Origin: a virus
Length of the DNA: 27,236 nucleotides
Virus record (IMG/VR): IMGVR_UViG_3300024518_002761
Coordinates: 1 to 27,236 of that record
Direction: 5' to 3' (one strand)
Shown: positions 23,561 to 27,236 of the stretch, in pieces
How the letters are laid out: every line of letters starts with the position of its first letter
Position numbering within the stretch: position 1 is the first letter of the stretch
Translations under genes and position numbers: made by a program
The notes under the pieces: model-generated
Database searches by the model: none
Told to the model about the DNA's origin: nothing
The model's input: the letters and a program-made list of their open reading frames with translations, nothing else

Positions 23561-24408
23561 TACGCCTTCTCCTTTTCAGCCTTAAAATCCGCGTCTTCGC
23601 CAAGGCGCGGCGGGAGCGTTTCGAGCGACATGCCCATGCGCCCCTCTCTCCACGACTCGCACGATACGTCCTTGAAATGGTACACGAGGGCGTCGTCCAT
23701 GATGTATGCGACCCGCCCGCACGCGCGCATGCGCTCCTGGTACTCGTCCTCGCCCTCGTAGTTCAGCTTCGACGGGTCGAAGAGATGGTCGTCGTCGAAC
23801 TGCACCGCGCGATCCATCTTGATGCAGAAGCAGAAGCCGTTGACGAAGCTCACCATCCCACCATTCCCCGTTGGGCTCCTGTCCCGGGCATGGGAAAGGA
23901 ATGCCGTCGGGCGGTTGATCGGGATCCTCTGGTGCTCCTGGTGGCCAGGTTGGTTCGTCATAGGGCCAGAGATGCCGCAGTCCTCGGAGTCGAACGCCTT
24001 CACGAGCGACTGCCACCACCCGGGCGTGAAGATCACGTCGTTGTTCGACAGGATCAGGTAGTCGTGCCCGGCCTTTTTCGCGTCTCGCCATGCGTCGTTC
24101 CACCTGGCCACCACTCCCGGGCTGTCGGGTTCGGCCATGTGCGCACCGATCCTCGCGTCTCGTTCCAGCGGAGCGACGATCTTCTCGCGCCATGCACTGA
24201 ACTCCTTCGAGCCGTCATCGAGTATCAGGATCTCCCCGAGGAAGCCCGTCCTCATCGCCGTATCCAAGGCCAGCTTCGTGTAGACCAGATGATCCTTTTG
24301 AGTGATCGCCAACAGGATCGAGCGGGGATCCAATGGTTGCCGCTCGGTGCTCTCGCCATTGCTTGTCGGCGATTCTTCGATGAGTGAGTGGTCTGCGGAA
24401 CTTTTCAT
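23560..24408 (-). CDS. GT-A family glycosyltransferase (GT2-like, 282 aa)
   Basis: A 282-residue protein beginning MKSSADHSLIEESPTSNGES. Residues 30-62 form the first Rossmann-type strand-helix-strand, followed by LDDGS at 63-67, the nucleotide-sugar-binding signature of family 2 glycosyltransferases. Residues 119-126 (ILSNNDVI) hold an NND in place of the usual metal-binding DxD. NGFCFCIK (190-197) and the acidic pair ED (220-221) match the acceptor-side loop and the usual catalytic-base position, and His244 sits where family members often have a metal or nucleotide ligand. No membrane segments are seen, so it should act in the cytoplasm. The ATG is chosen because the first conserved strand needs it; this places the start 194 bases inside the preceding gene. 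It ends in a TAGTG overlap with the next gene. Sugar donor and acceptor are unknown; virion proteins or cell-wall sugars are both possible. Confidence 0.83.
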   Translation of the reverse strand: MKSSADHSLIEESPTSNGESTERQPLDPRSILLAITQKDHLVYTKLALDTAMRTGFLGEILILDDGSKEFSAWREKIVAPLERDARIGAHMAEPDSPGVVARWNDAWRDAKKAGHDYLILSNNDVIFTPGWWQSLVKAFDSEDCGISGPMTNQPGHQEHQRIPINRPTAFLSHARDRSPTGNGGMVSFVNGFCFCIKMDRAVQFDDDHLFDPSKLNYEGEDEYQERMRACGRVAYIMDDALVYHFKDVSCESWREGRMGMSLETLPPRLGEDADFKAEKEKA

Positions 24409-24799
24409 CTCTCTGCAATGCCTTTCTGTCCACCGGACGGAGGATCTCCATGTCGTCGTGCAGGAAACCATACCGCGCGAACAGTTCGTAGAGCGCCAGG
24501 CGCCACATGGTCTGTTGGGAGCAGTTCCAGCGTTGCCTGGCATGCTCGAACCGCGCTTTCACTTTGTCGTCGAGATAGACGGCACACATCGTCATGCCCT
24601 TGCGCTCGTTCACCCACTTCGACTTCGGGGTGTACCGCTTCTCGTTCACGTGCGTCTCGCCGAGCACCTTCTCCATCGTCTGCCATTCTTCGAGCACGCG
24701 CTTGGCCGTCTTGCCCTGCTCGTCGGAGATGCGCCGGATCTTGGCGATCTTCTTGTCGTCCACCATGTCGCGGAACGTGCGCAGCCCGGCGTGCCTCAC
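24215..24799 (-). CDS. Possible ribbon-helix-helix protein with overprinted C-terminal tail (194 aa)
   Basis: It starts at GTG, coupled by GTGA to the previous gene. Residues 1-60 are basic and helical. Residues 69-112 (beginning MTMCAVYLDDKVKARFE) have a short strand followed by two helices with the spacing of a ribbon-helix-helix (Arc/MetJ/CopG) DNA-binding unit; this is pattern recognition by eye. From residue 131 to the stop at 24215 the frame runs out of phase over the first 194 bases of the glycosyltransferase gene. That tail is Arg/Gly/Asp/His-rich, like random out-of-frame translation, and is probably incidental. No small terminase subunit is otherwise visible upstream of the large terminase, so this DNA-binding candidate could fill that role, or act as a regulator. 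Both are inference. Confidence 0.5.
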   Translation of the reverse strand: MRHAGLRTFRDMVDDKKIAKIRRISDEQGKTAKRVLEEWQTMEKVLGETHVNEKRYTPKSKWVNERKGMTMCAVYLDDKVKARFEHARQRWNCSQQTMWRLALYELFARYGFLHDDMEILRPVDRKALQRDEKFRRPLTHRRIADKQWREHRAATIGSPLDPVGDHSKGSSGLHEAGLGYGDEDGLPRGDPDTR

Positions 24800-25122
24800 A
24801 TGTTCCTCACTTCCGCGAGGTGCTCAGCCAGCTCGGTTTCCGCCTCGGCTTTCTTGCGCGCGTTGATCTCTCCGCGCTTCGAGACGTCCTCCTCGGAGAT
24901 CATGGCGATCTTGTACTGCGCCATGATGAAATCCTGGATCGTCTCGGCCCGGATCTCTGCCTTGGTCTGGTTCAGGCCGTCGATCGCCTCCTGTCGGTTC
25001 TGGCTCTGGACGGCAAGCTCCACCAGGGCGAGCCGTCGTTGCTTGCTACGCTCCCAGTATTTGCGCAGCTTCCTTGCGCGCTGTCCCTTCGCGATCGTGA
25101 TCGTGATCTTCTCGTCGCTCAT
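24796..25122 (-). CDS. Small charged helical protein (108 aa), unknown function
   Basis: The 108-residue product starts MSDEKITITIAKGQRARKL at an ATG forming an ATGA overlap with the preceding stop. An in-frame ATG nine codons earlier lies inside the upstream gene and is less likely. After a short N-terminal strand the protein is predicted by composition to be nearly all helix: Arg/Lys-rich first (RARKLRKYWERSKQRR), then long Glu/Ala/Lys stretches with coiled-coil character to the end. No domain is recognised. It is followed by a GTGA overlap with the next gene, so the two are probably translated together. A DNA-packaging accessory or chaperone-like role is possible, but nothing in the sequence proves it. 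Confidence 0.6.
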   Translation of the reverse strand: MSDEKITITIAKGQRARKLRKYWERSKQRRLALVELAVQSQNRQEAIDGLNQTKAEIRAETIQDFIMAQYKIAMISEEDVSKRGEINARKKAEAETELAEHLAEVRNM

Positions 25123-25544
25123 GTGTCCATCTCCAGTCCGACGAGGCAAAGCATGTCGGGGCCGACCGTGGCCGTTGCAGCCGACACCGTGATGACCAAA
25201 GACAGAAAGTCTCCCTCGACGAATCGGTCGACGTCGACGCCCTGCTTTGCGTTGAAGTAAACGACCGTTCCCACGTCACCCACAACGATCGTCGGAGAAG
25301 TCGCCGTAAAAACGTTGGAGTTACCAATCCGAGCGTGCATCTGGAAGGTGTCGTCATTGCTGTGACCGGAGATGGCGCAAGAGCAGGAAAGCATGACGAT
25401 GGAGCCGGTATCCCACATTCCCCACCCGAACGTAGAAGTAAAAGGAACCTGCTGCCCCGGCCTCAGAAAGACCGTTCCGGACGATACGTTCACATTGTGG
25501 AAAGCGTGCAGTACCAACGGCGGGTGATTGCTCTTTCGCGTCAC
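25119..25544 (-). CDS. Small beta-rich structural protein (141 aa)
   Basis: I chose the GTG at 25544 because it overlaps the upstream TAG stop by one base and has GGAGGG seven bases upstream. A GTG five codons earlier (25559) is also open. The 141-residue product begins MTRKSNHPPLVL and is almost wholly beta-prone, with Val/Thr/Ser-rich stretches, a Cys pair (SCSC) near the middle and a C-terminus ending LCLVGLEMDT. It lacks a recognisable catalytic motif. Size, beta content and the final hydrophobic-acidic strand resemble the four small proteins encoded at 21715-23560, though I cannot align it convincingly along its length. A fibre-associated or capsid-surface protein is the likeliest role. 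The junction with the next gene is an ATGA overlap. Confidence 0.6.
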   Translation of the reverse strand: MTRKSNHPPLVLHAFHNVNVSSGTVFLRPGQQVPFTSTFGWGMWDTGSIVMLSCSCAISGHSNDDTFQMHARIGNSNVFTATSPTIVVGDVGTVVYFNAKQGVDVDRFVEGDFLSLVITVSAATATVGPDMLCLVGLEMDT

Positions 25545-27166
25545 TAGACGGCCCTCCACTTCGTCGTGGTTCCGTCGTACCAGAGCTGTATCGTGTCGTT
25601 CGCTGCGAGCGTCACGTTGCCCCCCGTTCCGGTGATGACGTGGTTGGTTGCTGTGCCGCCAGCGGTTGCCGTGTCCTCGATGACAAGAGCGTTCGAGCCC
25701 ACGTTGATGATGAGGAGATGCTTCCCCTCCTCGCCATCGGTGAAGCCGCCAAGCATTCTGGACGCATCGGTAGTCAGGCGAGCGACGGAGAATCCGGCCG
25801 CGCCCGCGTAGTCGTCAGTGTCGGACGTGATCTCAGCCGGAGACACCGACTTCCAGTGCACGTCGGCGTCGGCGAAGAACGATCCGTCAACTTCGAGATC
25901 TCCCTCGAAATAGCCGTCACCGTTCCGATCATCGAGCGTCCAGTGTCCGGGAGTGTTCGAGAGCGAGGTCGGAAGTGCGGCGGCGCTTCCCGTCTCTCCC
26001 GAGACGATCAACTCGGAGTTCGAGGCGAAGAGCGATCCGTTGTACGCCTTCACGCCGACATGAATGCCGTTCGACCCCGGAGAGGAGATGCTCTGGGCCG
26101 TGCCAAGAAGGCCGATCACTCCCGGCGCTGCGGTGCCTGGCGTGTCCGTCTCTCCCCACCCGCCGACAAGAATGCCCTGGTAGGTGGTGTTCCCCTGAGA
26201 CGAGAACTTGAATCCATAGTTCACGTCGGTCGCCGCCGCCGCCGCAGACGTGGCAATGGCTCGCATCTGTCCTGCGACGTTCGTCCCGGTCCCCTTGGCC
26301 GTGACCACGAAGTCCATCGCGGGGGCGCCTATGCCCCACACCCCAGAGGTCGTATGGTTTGCGGTCGCCGCGATGTCGAGCACCGGGCGCGGGGAAAGAG
26401 AGATGTTCGCATCGGTCTCCGACACGAACGTCATCGCCGATCCCGTGAACGGACCGACCGCACCGGCAGCGGTCGCGCTCGCAAGGATCTGAATGTCGAA
26501 CCCCCGGAGCGACCCGAGCCAGTTGCCCCCGGCTGCGTTGTCGACTTCCTGGTTGATCTCTCCGTCGAGGCAGGCCACTCCACCGATTAGAAGCCCGGAC
26601 GTTCGGCTGTTCGTGTAGAGAAGCTCGATCATGGTCGCGTTGCCGAGGTTTGATCCGATGGTCTTGCTCTGGAAGACACCGGCCGCCTCGCCGTCCTGTC
26701 GCTTGGCCTCGATGAGTGGTGCGGTGAAGTAGGTGCTGTTCTGAATGCCGAAGCCCTTGTCGGCCTCGATGATGAGGTCTCCGATGACGCGCGTGTCCGG
26801 AGTCACGTCAAGATGCGTTCCGTCGGCGTCGTTTGAGAAGCAAAGCTGGGTGCGCGGGTTATCGAGGGGCTCCGACTGCGACGTGAGGCAGGAGAGGAAG
26901 AGGTGACCGAGGCCGTCGTGCTCGGCCTCGGTCAGATACTGGGGATGGTCGTCGTCTCCGAGTCCCTGAAGCGTGCCGTGGTCGAGGGGGCGCCCGGACT
27001 CCAGGTTGCAGATCCGGATGAGTGCCTCTTCGAGAGCGCCGGTCACAGTCGTCGCGCGATACCGGCATCTCGGGCTCGCGTTCCCGCGTGACCCGAGCAC
27101 CATGTCGGCGCCGGTGCGATTGGCCACACGGCGAAGCTGTTGCTTTTCGTCGAAGGAAAGTGGCAC
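25544..27166 (-). CDS. Tail-fibre-like structural protein (540 aa)
   Basis: This is a 540-residue protein starting at GTG, with a GAGGGGG ribosome-binding site just upstream. Residues 63-78 carry the motif HGTLQGLGDDDHPQYL. The GLxDDDHxQY pattern recurs in tail fibres and other appendage proteins of many phages. The rest is Gly/Ala/Ser/Thr-rich and beta-prone. The last 60 residues, ending in DTIQLWYDGTTTKWRAV, resemble the C-terminal ends of phage fibres, where a beta-rich cap closes the structure. No signal peptide or membrane segment is visible. It lies at the opposite end of the window from the two beta-helix spikes, ahead of the terminase, so it may be a separate fibre or a head fibre. 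The next gene overlaps its stop by one base (TAGTG). That it is a virion structural protein is fairly sure; that it binds a receptor is inference. Confidence 0.68.
   Translation of the reverse strand: MPLSFDEKQQLRRVANRTGADMVLGSRGNASPRCRYRATTVTGALEEALIRICNLESGRPLDHGTLQGLGDDDHPQYLTEAEHDGLGHLFLSCLTSQSEPLDNPRTQLCFSNDADGTHLDVTPDTRVIGDLIIEADKGFGIQNSTYFTAPLIEAKRQDGEAAGVFQSKTIGSNLGNATMIELLYTNSRTSGLLIGGVACLDGEINQEVDNAAGGNWLGSLRGFDIQILASATAAGAVGPFTGSAMTFVSETDANISLSPRPVLDIAATANHTTSGVWGIGAPAMDFVVTAKGTGTNVAGQMRAIATSAAAAATDVNYGFKFSSQGNTTYQGILVGGWGETDTPGTAAPGVIGLLGTAQSISSPGSNGIHVGVKAYNGSLFASNSELIVSGETGSAAALPTSLSNTPGHWTLDDRNGDGYFEGDLEVDGSFFADADVHWKSVSPAEITSDTDDYAGAAGFSVARLTTDASRMLGGFTDGEEGKHLLIINVGSNALVIEDTATAGGTATNHVITGTGGNVTLAANDTIQLWYDGTTTKWRAV
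25552..25557 (-). promoter_or_regulatory. Ribosome-binding site GGAGGG
   Basis: On the minus strand GGAGGG is followed by seven bases and then GTG at 25544. It lies inside the end of the upstream fibre gene. It is the main reason for choosing the downstream GTG over the earlier GTG at 25559, which would overlap the Shine-Dalgarno itself. Confidence 0.6.
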
Positions 27167-27175
27167 GCTACCCCC

Positions 27176-27236
27176 TCAGATCGAGATCCTCGTCGGCTGT
27201 ATCGCACGAACGCGCGTGCTCCCAGCGGGGGCAGCC
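27176..27236 (-). CDS. 3' end of an upstream structural gene (partial)
   Basis: Reading the minus strand from base 27235 gives an open frame of 19 residues ending in GSTRVRAIQPTRISI and a TGA stop, ten bases before the next start. The peptide has the alternating beta-strand look of the phage structural proteins that follow. A second frame is open for 22 residues to a TAG but reads like random Arg/Asp/His-rich sequence. Only the tail is visible, so no function can be given. The assignment rests on composition and on the tight spacing to the next gene. Confidence 0.4.
   Translation of the reverse strand, partial: AAPAGSTRVRAIQPTRISI

Noticed and set aside
1-27236. CRISPR array, tRNA genes, insertion sequences, integrase or attachment site
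   Set aside because: No regularly spaced short repeats, cloverleaf-like segments, transposase or recombinase products were seen. The coding density leaves no room for them.

Overview
The window is a 27 kb piece of the virion-structure module of a tailed double-stranded DNA phage (Caudoviricetes) with a short-tailed, podovirus-like plan. Every gene I can support lies on the minus strand, so transcription runs from base 27236 towards base 1. By eye the GC content is about 60%, and GTG and TTG starts are common. Genes are packed head to tail, mostly with ATGA, GTGA, TAATG, TAGTG or TGATG junctions, and there is no tRNA, integrase, replication gene, lysis gene or host gene. This looks like lytic-phage or metagenomic viral sequence. 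The host cannot be named from the sequence; a GC-rich bacterium is the natural guess.

In transcription order: (1) 27236-21715 is an accessory block. It holds a tail-fibre-like protein with a GLxDDDHxQY motif, a small beta-rich protein, a coiled-coil protein, a possible ribbon-helix-helix protein, a GT-A glycosyltransferase, and four consecutive small proteins that look like divergent copies of one beta-rich family. (2) 21718-17802 holds the large terminase (ATPase plus RNase H-like nuclease) and the portal. (3) 17799-15687 holds three genes sharing one C-terminal domain of about 83 residues, once fused to a beta-helix. (4) 15690-12337 holds a small acidic protein, a probable scaffold, two head-associated proteins and the HK97-fold major capsid protein. 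A UUCG-loop hairpin terminator follows. (5) 12269-9510 holds two paralogous secreted-looking or decoration-type proteins and a second glycosyltransferase. (6) 9513-6254 holds the tail adaptor, the large nozzle/DNA-stabilisation protein and a 67-residue protein. (7) 6253-2800 holds two beta-helix tailspikes with related N-terminal parts. (8) 2803-1 holds a GNAT acetyltransferase and two probable ejection (internal virion) proteins, the last running off the window edge.

The core (terminase, portal, scaffold, capsid, adaptor, nozzle, spikes, ejection proteins) follows the P22/T7 logic for building and emptying a short-tailed particle. What stands out is the accessory content: three separate families of small beta-rich proteins duplicated in tandem, together with two unrelated-looking glycosyltransferases and an acetyltransferase embedded in the structural operon. 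The most economical inference is an elaborate, possibly glycosylated virion surface. That is a hypothesis; the sequence shows only the gene families and their arrangement.
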